Made by a program: the position numbers and the translations under genes
The notes under the pieces: generated by a model
What the model saw: only the letters and a program-made list of their open reading frames with translations
What the model was told of the DNA's origin: nothing
Databases searched by the model: none
Assembly (NCBI RefSeq): GCF_011075055.1
Contig: NC_058151.1
Span: forward strand, 14,079,800-14,143,799
DNA from: Mangifera indica
Taxonomy: Eukaryota; Streptophyta; Magnoliopsida; Sapindales; Anacardiaceae
Length of the DNA stretch: 64,000 nt
Reading direction: 5' to 3'
Part shown: positions 49,795 through 63,259 of the stretch, in pieces
How the letters are laid out: every line of letters starts with the position of its first letter
How positions within the stretch are numbered: position 1 is the stretch's first letter

Positions 49795-52700
49795 TAACAT
49801 TATTTATACTAATAATAAGTACTAATTTATATACTAATGATATGATATTACCTTGTGATTTTATTTTACTTAACCTTTAATTCAAAATTACTTAATTATA
49901 TAGAGATATGTCATTAGTAATATATAAATTAATTTTCATTGTTAATACACATAGTTTTATCACTGTCAAGATATTATATACTTTTGATACAAATTTAATT
50001 ACGGTTTTGCTTTTGAGTTTTACAATCCAAAATACGTTTTAACAGTTTAGGAGCTCATATGTTATTAACTAATATTATCTAATTATCTTCAAACAATATG
50101 AGATATTTATACATACTTAACATCTCTTTTATGTTTTGATAATGTGAAATTTGTCTAAAGGTATTACACCAATGATCCCAAAGCAGTTGCTAAGCTTATA
50201 AACTTTGTTAAGAGAAACCAAATATCCAATGGGACACCTTGTTTGCATGCCATTGAATTACATGTTTTAATGAGACATACACATAGTTGTTGTGGGCATT
50301 TTGATTATGGTTATTAGGTTCATACGAAACAGTACGATACAGATTAAAAACGATACATATATTAAAATATATTGAAAATTGATATGATATAATATATATT
50401 ATCAATACGCATTGATACTTTTTTTTTTTAAATGATTAAGTGACAAAAATATTTGAGCTATTTTCTAAGATTATGATATAACAATTAAAATTTTTTATTT
50501 TATTATTATCATTTAAAATAAAAAACTTACAATATGATTCAATATATAATATACAATACGAAAAATCAGATTTTCGATGTATAATATAATACATAACATG
50601 ACTAATATAATTTTCATGCCGTTAGATTGAAAGTATTGGTAAGACAATTCTTTTCTTGAATCAACACAAGGATTGAGCTAATAACATAAGATAGTGAAGA
50701 TGCTTTTGAATGGTGGCACGTTTATTCTTTGAATACTCTTATCTTCTATAAAAAGCAATTCAACAAAACCATATATTATAATTAAAAGAATACATTAATC
50801 AACATAACGCATCACATTGAGATCCAACCATATAATATATGCGTACTTGATAAAGTTGGCAAACTGACTTTTTGATTGATTGAAAAAATATTCTCACAAT
50901 CTTTCATATGTGTACTTAGTTCAAACTAATGATTTAAAACTAGAATTGGGCTAATCGATCGAACCAGTTGAATCAAGTCAAACAAGAAAATTTTGTTTTA
51001 ATTGAATTGGAGGATTGAATGATAGAAAGAAAATGTTCATGGGGGACTCGATTTTTTTTTTTTTTTGTATGGTCACAACACAAATTTGTCATCAAGCAAA
51101 TTTATTTTTTGTTGGATTGATTCAATTTTATATATATAGAAAATTTTATTTATGTTGGATGGGTTAAAATCTAAATTAACCCCTTTGATTGGTCAGATTA
51201 GAAAATATTGTCATAGTTTATTATCTAACTAGGTCTTCATCCTAAACAAAAAAAAAGTTATATTGAAGACTGTAATGGTGGGATTAAGATTAGATCTGAT
51301 ATAAATTACTTGAGCTTGAGAATTAAAATTAAATGAATCAAGTTCGAATTGATATGAACATTCGAGTTTAAGTTAGTAGAATCGAATCCAAAGTTAATTT
51401 GTTTTCAAGTCAAGTTCAAACCTTAGCTTATCAATTTTGAATCAATCTTGAACATAGTTTTTTAAATTCAAGCTAATTAACTGAACTGTACTCAGACTCA
51501 ACTGAGATCAAATCCAACTCTAGGTGGATTGTAACGTTGAACTATTCATTTATGTAGATGCACTATCTAGGATGGATGACTAATGTGCAACATCATTCCA
51601 AGTAGTTATGAGAATATTTGAGCTAGATTAAAGATTCCAACTGTCCAAAGATCCAAATCTATTGCAAATTTTCCTGAAAATGATTGACTAATATTGGTCA
51701 TCCTTTAACTTATAGCAAAGCAAACCCTTGAAAGAATAGTAAATTTTAACAGGTACAAACAAATTAACATGTTATCATATGACTGAAAAATCTAATTACG
51801 CATTTTATCTTTAATTTAAAATTATTTAACCATATGATAATATATCCATTTGTTTATATTCGTAAATATCCACTATTTATACGTAAAATATTATTGTATA
51901 TACATCTCCCTTGTGCCAACACATTGTGAGTACAAAAGATATATTCTAGTGGAGTTTGAACTAAAGCCCATTAAAATATGCTCTCCAAGTGTTTGATTGG
52001 TTTTCTGAATATATTCGCTATGATAGCAATTGGGCATTGAGAATACAAAAAAGTTAGAAACTTTACCAAAAAATTTTCACAACTTAACAGGACTTTGTTT
52101 CTGGTTTAGCCCTCAACTAGAATCAGTTGTACAATGACATGTTCTTGATTCATTCATGCCTTGTAGAGCAACACAAGGAAAACTAACTTGTGTTGTGTTC
52201 TATACATAGACAAAACTTTTTGTATTGGCTTGTGCTCTTCTGCCTAGAATCATCTCTTTTAGTTGGTGTCCTCTGATCCATTGATTTTTCTTTGATCTTA
52301 TTTTCACTATTGTTCACGTTACGGTTTAATTTAATTCGAATTTCTTTAGACTAAAATTGAGCAAAAGATTTGGTTTGTTTTCATAAACAAACTAAATTTA
52401 AGTTACTTCGATTAAATTTAAAGTTAAATTATTTTTTAATTGAGTTTACCTTTTAGTTCATTGATGTAGAATTGATTTTGAGATGACTCTTTTAGATTGA
52501 ACTGCTCTCACGCTAGGTATTCTTTAGGCTTAACCTATACCAAATCTAACCCCAATTCACATTATGCTTTTTAGATATTAAAGCACACGTATATTAATGA
52601 GAATGTGTTGTTGTGATTCTTTGAGATTTGTTAAATTTGGGAAATTATAATGAAACCACATGTATAAACTAATCTTACGAATTTATCTATGCTACATGAC

Positions 52701-54132
52701 GTGATAATGAGAGATTAAATATTATAACTGTTTACCTTTTCTTTCACTTTAAAATTGCTGAATTACATATTGTCATATCAATTTATATAAATAAGTTGAT
52801 AAGATTTGTTTTTATATGTAAATTAATGGAAGATTTGGAGGTTTTTGATGCAATCATCTGTGCAAATATAAGATTTAATTGATGAGTAAAAATATATGTA
52901 TACAGTTTTGAGTATACAAATATGTCATCGTACGATTAGATAATTTTAAATTAAAAATAGAACAATACTTAATCATACGATATTACATCATTTATATATA
53001 CAAAATTGTGTGCTCTTAATGGAAGGCCACAAGTGTAGGAGGAAGATTGGATTTTTGTTTGTAAGAAGAAAGAGGCAATTAAATTAGATTTTTTTTTTTT
53101 TGAAGCAAAATTTGCAGATTTTAAAAGTGAATTCCCCACAACACTTATTCTGACACTTTTGACCAAATTTAGAAACATTCTTCTCCACCACCACTGTCAA
53201 AAATTCAGTCCCTCTAACCCAATTACTTCCTCTGCAATTCACTTCTTTATTCCTCCTTCCAAAACCAAAAATTCTAAAAGCAAAATCTAATCTCATAAGC
53301 TACAAATACCAAGCTTCATACCACATACTTTCCCTATTTACCAACATGGGCTTTTTTGTAATTTCACTTTTTTTAACTATAAAAAACCTGCTAGATTATG
53401 TAGGCAAAATTAACACATTTTTTTGAAAGTAATAAAATCATTAAAAATGTGTTAAAACTGGTATTATATAACATTCTTCATATAATTATTACAAAAATGA
53501 TTATTAATACGTTTTAAACGATGTAGGTCAAACTCAATCTGAAACTTCAACCCGATAATTTAATTGAGTTTGAGGTTTATTAATATTGTCATATCAAAAT
53601 ATTTTTCGTCAACAACTCTCATTTTTTTGTTGTTTGACGATTCTTATTTTAAAAAATGTGTTAAAAGTGTCATTACACTACAATTATAATGTTTTTTCTA
53701 ACAAGAACGTATATTAATACATATTTAACATTGTAACTTTCAAATGTATTCTAAAAAAATTGAGATGCATACAATCAATAGTCACTGCAAAAAATACCAA
53801 AGAAAAAAAAAACATGAATGCGCAATCTCCTCTTGAGCTTTAAGATTGAGTTTGTGCAGAAGATTAAAGCCTACTGGCAAAGCATTTAGTGTCAGCCTAT
53901 CTAGCCCACCTTTGCCTAAAGAACCCACTAGCTAGAAGAACACAACCACAAGGAAGCTAGATTTAGAATCTACTTTTGATTGACTTGACTAAATTACCCT
54001 TATCATTTCCCATTATTAACATCTCTATCCATCATGAATCACAAAATCTTAATCAGAACTTCTACCTAGAAGGGAATAGTTTGAGAGGGTAGGGGCATTA
54101 TGGGGATTTAGAAAAAATTTTGATGAAGCTTC
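49795..54132. other. intergenic, repeat-rich, no gene recognised
   Basis: It holds fold-back MITE-like pieces (about 49800-49960, 51755-51905, 52890-53010), one copy of the dispersed CTTTTGAGTTTTACAA family (about 49970-50170) and eroded hAT-like debris (about 51290-51520 and 52320-52556). The stretch just before 54132 is the PIN8 upstream region; a TATTTATA at 54133-54140 is a plausible TATA box. Confidence 0.5.
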
Positions 54133-54309
54133 TATTTATAACAGGCTAATGCTATAACAACTCTTTAAAACTTTTCATAATCTGACAAAGCAATTGCAGG
54201 AGAGCATATAAGTTCTTTGTTTTCTGTTGCCAAAAAACAATACAGAAATACAAAAAGTGGCAACATTAATTTTCTACAACAAAAATTCTTCCTTGTTTAG
54301 CTTGTTGCC

Positions 54310-55898
54310 ATGATTTCTCTGGCTGATGTTTACCATGTTTTGGCTGCAACTGTCCCATTATATGTTGCCATGATGCTGGCTTATGTCTCTGTGAAATGGT
54401 GGAAACTGTTTTCCCCAGATCAATGTGCAGGCATAAACAAGTTTGTTGCCAAATTTTCAATCCCTCTATTGTCATTCCAAGTGATTGCAAATAACAATCC
54501 TTATAAGATGAACCTCAAGCTCATATATGCTGACTTTCTGCAGAAACTATTGGCCTTTTTAGTGCTTGTAGCAGTCACAAAAATCAGTTCTAGAGGGGGT
54601 TTAAGGTGGATCATAACAGGCCTTTCTTTGTCGACACTGCCGAATACTTTAATCCTGGGAATTCCATTGTTGAGAGCTATGTATGGTGATGCAGCTGCTG
54701 ATCTCCTTGCTCAAATAGTTGGCTTGCAGAGCTTGATTTGGTATAATATTTTGTTGTTTCTTTTTGAGCTTAATGTTGCGAAAACTGCTGCTGTTACTCC
54801 AAATCCTGAACCCACAGGTATTCTGATATGAAGTCTCAAACTTGAAATGCATAGTAATTCTGTTTTCAGTCTTGTTTGGTCAACAGTTGAACTACAAAAA
54901 AAAAAAAAAAGAACAACAAAAACACAATTGCAACATTGTGTAAATGTATGAATACTTTCATGTTGATTAATGATTAGGTCGTGTTTTTTCTGCTAGAAGA
55001 GGAACCAGAGGCAGCACATGAATCGCAATCAAAAGAGGGGGAATCAGAGGAAGCTCAGAACAGAACAGCTAGGAGGAAATTTGGAACCATGCACATTCTC
55101 TTGACAGTAGGAAGAAAGCTCATAGCCAACCCCAATACACATGGAACTATACTAGGTCTCATTTGGGCTAGTATTCAGTTCAGGCAAGTCTATAACAAAC
55201 ACTCGATTTACTCTTTACTTCAAAATGAGATTCTTCTTATAGAGATTGTGAATTTATTGCAGGTGGGGAGTGAGATTGCCAGCAATTATAGATAAATCAA
55301 TACAGATATTGTCTAGTGGAGGACTAGGAATGGCAATGTTCAGTTTAGGTATGGTTATGCATCACCATCAACATTCATTAACTTCATTAAATTCCCACAC
55401 TGGAATAAAATTCATCTCCTTAACAGGACTTTTCATGGCAACAAGGCCAAGCATAATAGCCTGTGGGACGCGATTGGCAGCAGTGGCTATGGCACTGAAG
55501 TTCCTTCTAGGACCTGCTGTAATGGGAGCAGCCTCTCTTGCTTGTGGACTGAGGGGCAAACTGTTTAAAGTGGCATTTGTCCAGGTGCCTGGAAACTTTA
55601 TGAATTCTGTCAACCAACAAATACAATAATACAATGGCTAAAGTACAATCTGTGTGTTTAATTGCAGGCTGCTCTTCCTCAAGGAATTGTCCCCTTCGTT
55701 TTCGCTAAAGAGTACAATGTTCATCCAGATGTATTAAGCACAGGGTACTTCATTCTTCAGTCATCTCTCTGCATTTAATCTCTGCACATAACATGACACT
55801 ATTTTTTGAGGCCTATTTGTTTTGGTTTCAGGGTTCTTTTTGGCTTGGTCATAGCCTTGCCGATAGCATTGGCATACTATTTCCTGTTAGCATTGTAA
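54310..55898 (+). CDS. PIN8: PIN8-type short auxin efflux carrier
   Basis: Membrane carrier of indole-3-acetic acid. Short-loop PINs (PIN5, PIN8) sit mainly in the ER and tune intracellular auxin; PIN8 is best known from pollen. Six exons: 54310-54817, 54997-55183, 55263-55348, 55427-55584, 55668-55744 and 55832-55898, giving 360 aa. Five N-terminal spans ([20 protein letters not shown] ... [16 protein letters not shown]) are followed by a hydrophilic loop of only about 50 residues ([20 protein letters not shown]) instead of the long PIN1-type loop. The C-terminal spans follow ([40 protein letters not shown]). The intron 55184-55262 is GC-AG (CAG|GCAAGT). The acceptor chosen for exon 2 (TGCTAG, 54996) keeps the frame; an upstream TTAG at 54977 would break it. 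Confidence 0.94.
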
Positions 55899-56981
55899 AA
55901 TGCTAAAGAAATTAGCAACACAACATTAAAAGAAGATCATTTGCTGCAGTTTCATGCTGAAGTATTAAAAGAAGAACATTAGTTGTAGAAGTGAAGTCTT
56001 ATTCAGTTTATTCAAATTTCTTTGTTCCACACGTAAACGTGAATGCAAGACATTTTCATTTCTTTTTTCCTTTTTTTACCCTTCCCCCCCTGCCAATAGG
56101 ACATGTACAATAATCATACAGTGAAAGTATAAAAGCTTATGAAATGATGAACAAAACAAGTTATGAATAAACCTTCAGTCTTCATTTGAAAATACCAGAA
56201 AGAATGCAAGTGTTGGCAATACAAGGAATGACACAGATTGATTCTTATCCTTGTTCTAAAATTTGCAGGGCCTGCCTGCCAGCTTCTATCTTAAAATAAT
56301 TGATAATTTCAATCTTTTGTTCTAGTGCTTCTAAATTCATGAGGTAACTTTCATAAAATTTTGTGCTTCTGAACAAGTTTATACCTTTATCACCAACTTT
56401 GACATTTCTTTTCTCGGCAGAACCGCCTTAAATCGCAAATCATAATTTCATTTATGCATAAATTTCTAAAACAAGAATAGGTTGTTACACAATATAGAGT
56501 GGATTTAAGTTGAATTAAATCTGAATAAGGGTTAGTGTGAATTTGATTCAAATCTAAAACAATTAATTTAAAATCGAATTTGACTCATTTGATTGATAAT
56601 GAGTTCATGGAAAAAACTACTTAAAAAGAATAAGGATTGTAAAAGATGAAGACAATTGTCAAATGATATCGGAGAAAAAAAAATTCACCAAAAAAAATAA
56701 ATATGCTCTAGAGTTTTTCATAAATTGATTGAGTTGAATTAACTAGACTTGATCTCAAAATGAGGTTATCTCTACTCAAACTTCACTCCTAGTCTAAGAT
56801 TAATTTTAACTCAAACAGTCCGATTGAATTTACTCCTATGTAAGATTATAATTTCACCATGACACCTGGTACGTGTGAAAAGTAATAATAAATAATAAAG
56901 GAAATGCGGGCCAAAAAATTGATTACCACAAAAAAAAAGCAAGTTTATCAATAAAAGTGGTGGTGGGTTTTGAGGTTGTGA
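55899..56981. other. PIN8 3' UTR and intergenic
   Basis: The likely 3' UTR runs to about 56200. A degenerate hAT-like piece at about 56500-56845 has ends TAGAGTGGATTTAAGTTGAA and, from the right, TAGGAGTAAATTCAATCGG, without a matching target duplication. Confidence 0.45.
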
Positions 56982-57058
56982 AGCCCAACTAACACCAGTA
57001 GAACCCTACCCATCAAACGGTAAAACCCCAACCACATCAACGGGACACCAACTGGGCT
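56982..57058. promoter_or_regulatory. site II-like elements upstream of VDAC
   Basis: AGCCCA (56982-56987) and TGGGCT (57053-57058) are site II motifs, often found in promoters of plant mitochondrial-protein and ribosomal genes. They lie 190-270 bp upstream of the VDAC start. Function is inferred. Confidence 0.4.
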
Positions 57059-57250
57059 GTTAACGATCCAGGATTTGGGGAACAAGACAACAAAATCCCA
57101 GAAAAACAGAGGTGAAATTAGGGTTTTCCATTTTTTGTTTGTGGCCTATATATTAAATCTACATCGAACCCATTTTTCTTTATATCTTTTATCTTCTGGG
57201 TTTTTCTGGGTCCCCCTTAATTTATCAAAAACAAGAAAAAAAATTCAATC

Positions 57251-59539
57251 ATGGGCAAGGGACCTGGTCTCTACTCTGATATTGGCAAAAAAGCCAGAGG
57301 TATTTATGTCTTTAAATTTTGCATTGAATTTTTGTGGGTAATTTTATATTCATGATATTTATTGGGGTTTGTGATTGCATGAAGCATAGATCTTCTTTAC
57401 AAGGATTATCAGAGTGACCAAAAGTTCACTGTCACTACCTACTCTCCAACTGGAGTTGTAAGTTTGTTCTTTTTTGGGGTTTTACAGTTTTTTTTTTTTT
57501 CCTTTTGGCTTAGATTCATTTATGTTTCTTCATTTTTTGTTACTATGTTTATGTAGTGACTTGTAAATTTGTTGTAATTTTTTGGTATTTTTGTTTAAAA
57601 ATATTAACTTTTTATGTAGTCAGTTTAAGATGCTAGATTTGGTTGATTAAGCTGCTTTTATTTCAGTAAAAGGTTTTGGTGTTTCGTATAACTTATTATC
57701 TCAATGAAGTTTAAATCCTTCAAAGCTATATAAATTATTTTTAATATTTTCTAATAAATGATTGTTCAGCATATTCTAATTTTCTAGGTTGTATTTGGTA
57801 GTTTGTGATGGTTAAAGTTATTAACAAATTTCAGAGGACTTTGTTTCTCTTTTTTCAATGTGTTGGATTTTGAGCTTCTCTGTTCCTCATTGGATGTCCA
57901 TAAAATGTTTGTAATTTTGTTTTCTGTATGTTTCCTACTTACTCATTTGATTGAATTGTAGTTGGAAACGTCAACTGTACTGGCTTTACTGATGTTTGGG
58001 GTTTGTTATTCAGATAACTCACAAATTTTAGTCTGTTCCCTGTTCTAATCATCACCACTATGCAGGCTATTACTTCTTCAGGAACGAAGAAAGGAGAACT
58101 ATTTCTGGCGGATGTTAATACTCAGCTGAAGAACAAGAATATAACCACTGATATCAAAGTCGATACAAGCTCGAATGTAAGCCTTTAATGTAATTTTTGT
58201 TGGCTTCCTTCTCTACATTTTTTTACATCTTCTCTTTCAAGAACTTATGTATTGCAATCTTTGTAACAATCAGCTTTCTGCAACTATCACGGTTGATGAA
58301 GCTGCTCCGGGGCTGAAAACTATATTGAGCTTCAAAGTTCCTGATCAAAGGTCGGGCAAGGTAAGCAATTTTATATCCTGTACGTCAGTCTATATTGAAA
58401 TTTTCATCTTATTGTAACATAACTTTCTGTGAGTTGAGAACTTGTAAGAGCTAATTTACTTTGTATGTGGTTCAACCATGCATTGAACATTTCACTTACA
58501 GTTCATAGTATGATTAGTGATCTTATTGTATCATAATTATGTCACAGATTGAACTCCAGTATTTGCATGATTATGCGGGGATTAATACAAGCATTGGGTT
58601 GACAGCAAACCCCATTGTTAACTTCTCAGGTGTGATTGGATCTAATGTTCTCTCACTTGGAACTGATTTGTCATTTGACTCCAAATCTGGAGACTTCACA
58701 AAATGCAATGCTGGATTGAGCTTCTGCAATGAAGACTTGATTGCTGCGTTGACTTTGTAAGTACTGTCTTGCATTCATTTGTGTGCCCATTTTGTTTGTG
58801 TGGAACTTATTAAAGGATTGTTGCTTTTTTTTTTAATTCCACTAAGCATCTTGCATGTTGTGATTCTCAGATTGAATTTCCATTACTGATACCAGACATT
58901 TATATCTTAGTTAATTGAGTTAATTTTTCTACATGGAGAACTTTGTAATTTACTGTTCAACACACTTCATATATGCAATAATTGTAGAGTTTGTTTTAGC
59001 TTAAATAAAAAGAATCTTTCTTGTTTTTGGATAGCTTTAGTTGGTCAGTTTGAGAGTGACGTAATGAGGGCAACACTTGATTTTTTTTTTTTTTGGGGGG
59101 CTTCTGCTATTTAGTTAACTGAGTACGAAAACAACATTACTGTTGAAGCATGATGTTTGCCAAGTTGAAATGCTTCTTGATTAGTAAGTAACTTGATGCT
59201 TTGAGACTAACATTCATATCTGTGTGGTACAGGAACAACAAGGGTGACTCCCTGAGTGCGTCCTACTACCACATTGTCAACCCCTTAACAAGCACAGCTG
59301 TTGGTGCAGAAGTAACCCATAGCTTCTCAACCAATGAAAATACTATCACTGTTGGAACCCAGCATGCATTGGATCCATTGACCACGGTGAAGGCACGAGT
59401 GAACAATGCTGGCAAGGCTAGTGCTCTCATCCAGCATGAGTGGCGTCCGAAGTCGCTATTCTCCATTTCTGGTGAGGTAGACACCAAGGCCATTGAGAAG
59501 AGCGCCAAGGTTGGACTTGCGTTGGCTCTTAAACTCTGA
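57251..59539 (+). CDS. VDAC: voltage-dependent anion channel (VDAC / mitochondrial porin)
   Basis: Outer mitochondrial membrane beta-barrel that passes metabolites and nucleotides. Six exons: 57251-57299, 57390-57457, 58066-58176, 58274-58360, 58548-58756 and 59233-59539, giving 276 aa, the standard plant length. The N-terminal [20 protein letters not shown] forms the pore-lining helix. The GLK motif (nucleotide contact) is at residues 89-91 in [10 protein letters not shown]. The C-terminal strands ([20 protein letters not shown] ... [15 protein letters not shown]) contain the porin signature region. The gene sits between PIN8 and HIR; Arabidopsis VDAC3 (At5g15090) adjoins PIN8 and VDAC1 (At3g01280) adjoins HIR2, as recalled. 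No lesion. Confidence 0.95.
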
Positions 59540-60005
59540 GGGAGATCCATTCAGTGGGCATTTGGAGAACAGGGTAATTGTTTGTTGAGACTGGTGTCTT
59601 AATGTCAGTTCCTTCTTTCTCATCGGTTTTGGATTTGTAAAAATAAAAATTAGAATGGTCATGAACTTGTGATGACTTTTTTCAGAGTTCTTAACAATTG
59701 TCAATCATCTTCTGTTAATCTGATGTTGAATCTTGTTATTCAGAGAGCCTTTTTTTCCTTTTTTGGGTCTATTTCTTTGATGGCTATTTGAGGCTATTTA
59801 TTGCTCGATGTGTCAATACTCCACTATCATGATGCTTCTCAGTTTGCTCTCAAGTTTTACATTAAAGTTTATAGCAAGCTTATGTATTACTTGTGGAACT
59901 CAATTTTTTAAAACATTCCAGAGACCAGAGAAATCCTGGAGAAGGAGCAAAAGGTCTTTTTCACTCTCTAACCTGGTGCAAGACTTACAAAAGATTTAGA
60001 GAGTT
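59540..60005. other. convergent 3' ends of VDAC and HIR
   Basis: About 470 bp between the two facing stop codons; it holds both 3' UTRs and no other signal. Confidence 0.6.
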
Positions 60006-61180
60006 CTAGAGGGAAGATGACTGAAGCAACCCATCTCGAATCTGTGCGGCAACATCATGAACGGCTCCAGGTCCATGAGGAATGAATACAGATGAAGATT
60101 TAGAAGAAGCTCCAATTTCCTTCATGGTGTCAAAGTACTGGGTGATGAGGACTATGTCAAGAACATCCTTAGCAGTGGTTCCAGGCACATTTTCTGAGAA
60201 TCCTAGCACACTATCTCTTAAACCATCGACAATTGCTTGGCGCTGCCTGGCAATACCTACTCCTGAGAGATACTTGGACTCAGCCTCACCTTCTGCTCTC
60301 TTTATCTGTATAATTTTCTCTGCTTCCGCTTTCTCGTTTGCTGCTACTCTCAGCCTTGCAGCTGCCAGAATTAAACTTGTTCAGAACGAGCAACTTTTAG
60401 CCAAGGCTTGCTTGGTAGAGATGGATAGCTCACCAGCATTAATTTCATTCATTGCACGTTTGACATGGTCGTCTGGTTCTATATCGACAATGAGTGTCTG
60501 AACAATTTCATACCCATACGCGGACATGGCCTGTAAATCAAAACAACCAAGAAGTCAAAGCTTACTCTTGAGACATGGATCTAAGAACTGATTACTTGCC
60601 TTTTCAAGTTCATCTTCAACAGCTTTTGCAATTTCCTTCTTTTGCTCGAAAACATCATCCAAGTCCAGCTTGGGAACACTTGCTCTGATCACTGAACAAT
60701 CAAACACGCATCTTAAAACCGAAACATACCAGGGTATGGAAATTGATTGAGTTTTCCTTTTTAACATACCATCAAAAACATAAGCCTGAATCTGGGCTCT
60801 TGGGTTGCTAAGTTTGTAGAAAGCATCACTGGCCTTATCAGCCAGGGCCTGGTATTGAACAGATGCCTCAACATTGACAAACACATTGTCCTGCAAATAC
60901 AATCATCATATCCAACTTCTTCACTTCCAAGATTAAAGATTTTATAATCTTCCTTGTGAGAAAGCTTGGTAAAAAAGTGTCATTGCAGTACCTTTGTCTT
61001 GGTTTCACAACGCACGTCCAATTGCTGCAACCTGAGTGAGAGATGGCCAGCCAGCTGACTTCCTAGGCACCAAGGCAGACAGTGGCATCCTGGTTCAAGT
61101 ACTTCATCAAACCTGCCAAATCTCTCTTTGATGGCAACTGTGGATTGGTTAACTTGTACACAACATAATAGATTTCCCAT
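60006..61180 (-). CDS. HIR: hypersensitive-induced reaction protein (HIR1/2-type, SPFH domain)
   Basis: Plasma-membrane microdomain protein of the stomatin/prohibitin/flotillin/HflK family; HIR proteins associate with NLR immune receptors and promote hypersensitive cell death. Five coding exons, complement of 60992-61180, 60770-60890, 60600-60691, 60434-60530 and 60006-60361, give 284 aa. MGNLLCC offers Gly2 for myristoylation and Cys6/Cys7 for palmitoylation. The SPFH domain ([20 protein letters not shown] ... [20 protein letters not shown]) is followed by the helical [17 protein letters not shown] segment and the conserved tail [20 protein letters not shown]. The intron 60531-60599 is GC-AG (AAG|GCAAGT). 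A 5' UTR intron is visible: acceptor TTTCAG before 61200 and donor CAG|GTAAGC at 61396. Confidence 0.95.
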
Positions 61181-61459
61181 TTGAATCCAACCTTTTCTAA
61201 CCTGAAAAAAAAAAATAGAAAAAGAAAAAGAAAAACAGATTTTGCAATCAAACACCAAACAATCTTCCCTCTTGCTCAGCCTCTCTTTCTGGTATTTAGT
61301 TCCTCTATCTTTCCCTTTTATCACACATCCTTTGTGTTTGTGTTCATATAATTCCCTGTTGCCAAAATTCATAACAAAGAGAGGAAACTTGCTTACCTGC
61401 AGCTAACAAAAGGGAGGTAGTAACAGAGAAGGGAAGAAGAACAAGCAAGAGAAGGAAAA

Positions 61460-63259
61460 TAAATATGTCAATGCAAGAAGATTAGAACAAGATAAAACAT
61501 TTTGAAACTCCGCACAAGAAAGAAAATAGAATTATATTAACATCATTAATTTAAAATATGTAGTTGTCAATGGAAAATGAAGTTGCTTTATTTTACAAAA
61601 TATCTTGCTTGTCATTATTATCCTGTACAATTTGATGAGCAAGTGATTTGTTATTAAATGGGCTCATGAGATACTCTCTTCTCTCTCCGCTGAAACTTCC
61701 TAGCGGTTATGATTTAATCATGTCAAATTTCCCTAAGGGGTCAATTATGTATAGCTAAGCTTGGAATTTAGATGGAGGGTAGGTGCCAAGCTGTTTTCAA
61801 GAAATATGTCAAGACTTCAGAGAAAAGGCAAGAATTGCATAATTCCGTTAGGTTTTTGTCATTTTATGTTGTCTACTTGTTAAACATCATGACAATTATA
61901 TTGAAATTCTCTACTGCTTCTACAATTCTTACCTTGATATTCGTATTGAAATCTGCTAAAGGGAGCTCTATAGTGCAACAAGAAATATTAATTCTTTTAA
62001 GGAAACAGAGAATTATTTATGGAAGATGATGGTATTCAAGGGAATAATAAAATGTTGTTATCCATTACCTGAATTTGCAGTTCTCAAAGTCAAAATGATG
62101 CATCAGCAAATTTAAATGCTCTCTCCACAGAGTTAAATATTGGAATTCACTTATAAAAGTAGATTCGATTCGGTCTAGTTTGACTTAGAAGAGTCAATCT
62201 CGAATTGAAGTTTTAATTCGATAAATCAAATTAATATTGACTTATTTATTTATTCGATAATACTGTTCATTTTATCAGTGATATTGTTTATCAGTTTAAT
62301 AACATTGTACACTCTGTTAATAACCCTTAATAATATTATGCAATAGTTTAAATAAACTCGACTTAGGTATTATTGATTCAGCCTAAACATAAGTTGGTCT
62401 CACGTTTGACTTAGGTCAAATCTATCTCTATTCACCCACATAGAAGTTCAGAGAATAGATGTATTTTTGTTTTAATAGTAAACTTCCTATGTTACCAAGC
62501 TCTGGTGCCCAATTCCAACAATTGTTTCGGATGATTACAGTGCCAATAACATCTTCTCTAATGTTTTTTATCAAAGAGCGAGCTTGAGGGCATCAACCAA
62601 AATTGTGGGATACCAATGAAATCTGTTAATAGAAAACAAAAACTGGTTGAGTAGAACACATAGGGCATTTAATTTAACCAGTATTAAAGAGAGAGATGCC
62701 TCTTTACTGCGTATTCTGAAGTCCATTTTTGTTTTCATCTGTCAATAATTGATTTGACACCACTATCCACATTTAGATCTTAAAGTTGCTTATGCTTTTC
62801 ATAGGGGTTGGCTCCACTTGGTTCAGAAGATGGGCTAAAAAAATATAGAGGTGTTGCAAAGACACAATGCAGGCGAGGTAGCTCCTTCCAGTTATCACAT
62901 TCCTTGTACAAACATCGAAACAAATAGCTACCGTATGTATTGGCTATACAGTTCATTTATCTGTCACCTTTCCTAAAAATTACCATCTCAACATGAACTT
63001 TCAGCCTATTTCCCGAGTAGCTTTTCAGTCTCCAATCTTGAAATCTCATAGACAGCAAATGGAAGTAAAGATACAATTAATTAGACTAGCCTCCCAGGGT
63101 TTGTTACACATCATTTCATTAAGCAAGGAGCCTTTTTTGTTGTTTTGAGTTAATACAAGGTATGGTAAATGGTAAACAGCAAAAATACAAGCCATTTCTA
63201 AGACATGCAATACCACTGTGATTATCCAAGGATGAGTCAAATCAAGACCTTTAATGCTA
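61460..63259. other. intergenic between HIR and the kinase gene
   Basis: The HIR upstream region lies near 61460; the kinase 3' UTR is near 62900-63259. Apart from the MITE at 62154-62430, nothing is recognisable. Confidence 0.5.
62154..62430. mobile_element. hAT-like MITE, 277 bp, older member
   Basis: Flanks TTCACTTA (62146-62153) and TTCACCCA (62431-62438) match at 6 of 8 positions. Ends TAAAAGTAGATTCGATTCGG and, from the right, TAGAGATAGATTTGACCTAA. It shares with the 26559 element an internal array of three 21-bp units (from about 62255, around GATAATACTGTTCATTTTAT). Confidence 0.65.

Noticed and set aside
54978..54996. Alternative PIN8 exon 2 start at TTAG|GTCGTG
   Set aside because: It changes the frame and gives an early stop; the downstream TGCTAG acceptor keeps the EEEPEAAHE loop.
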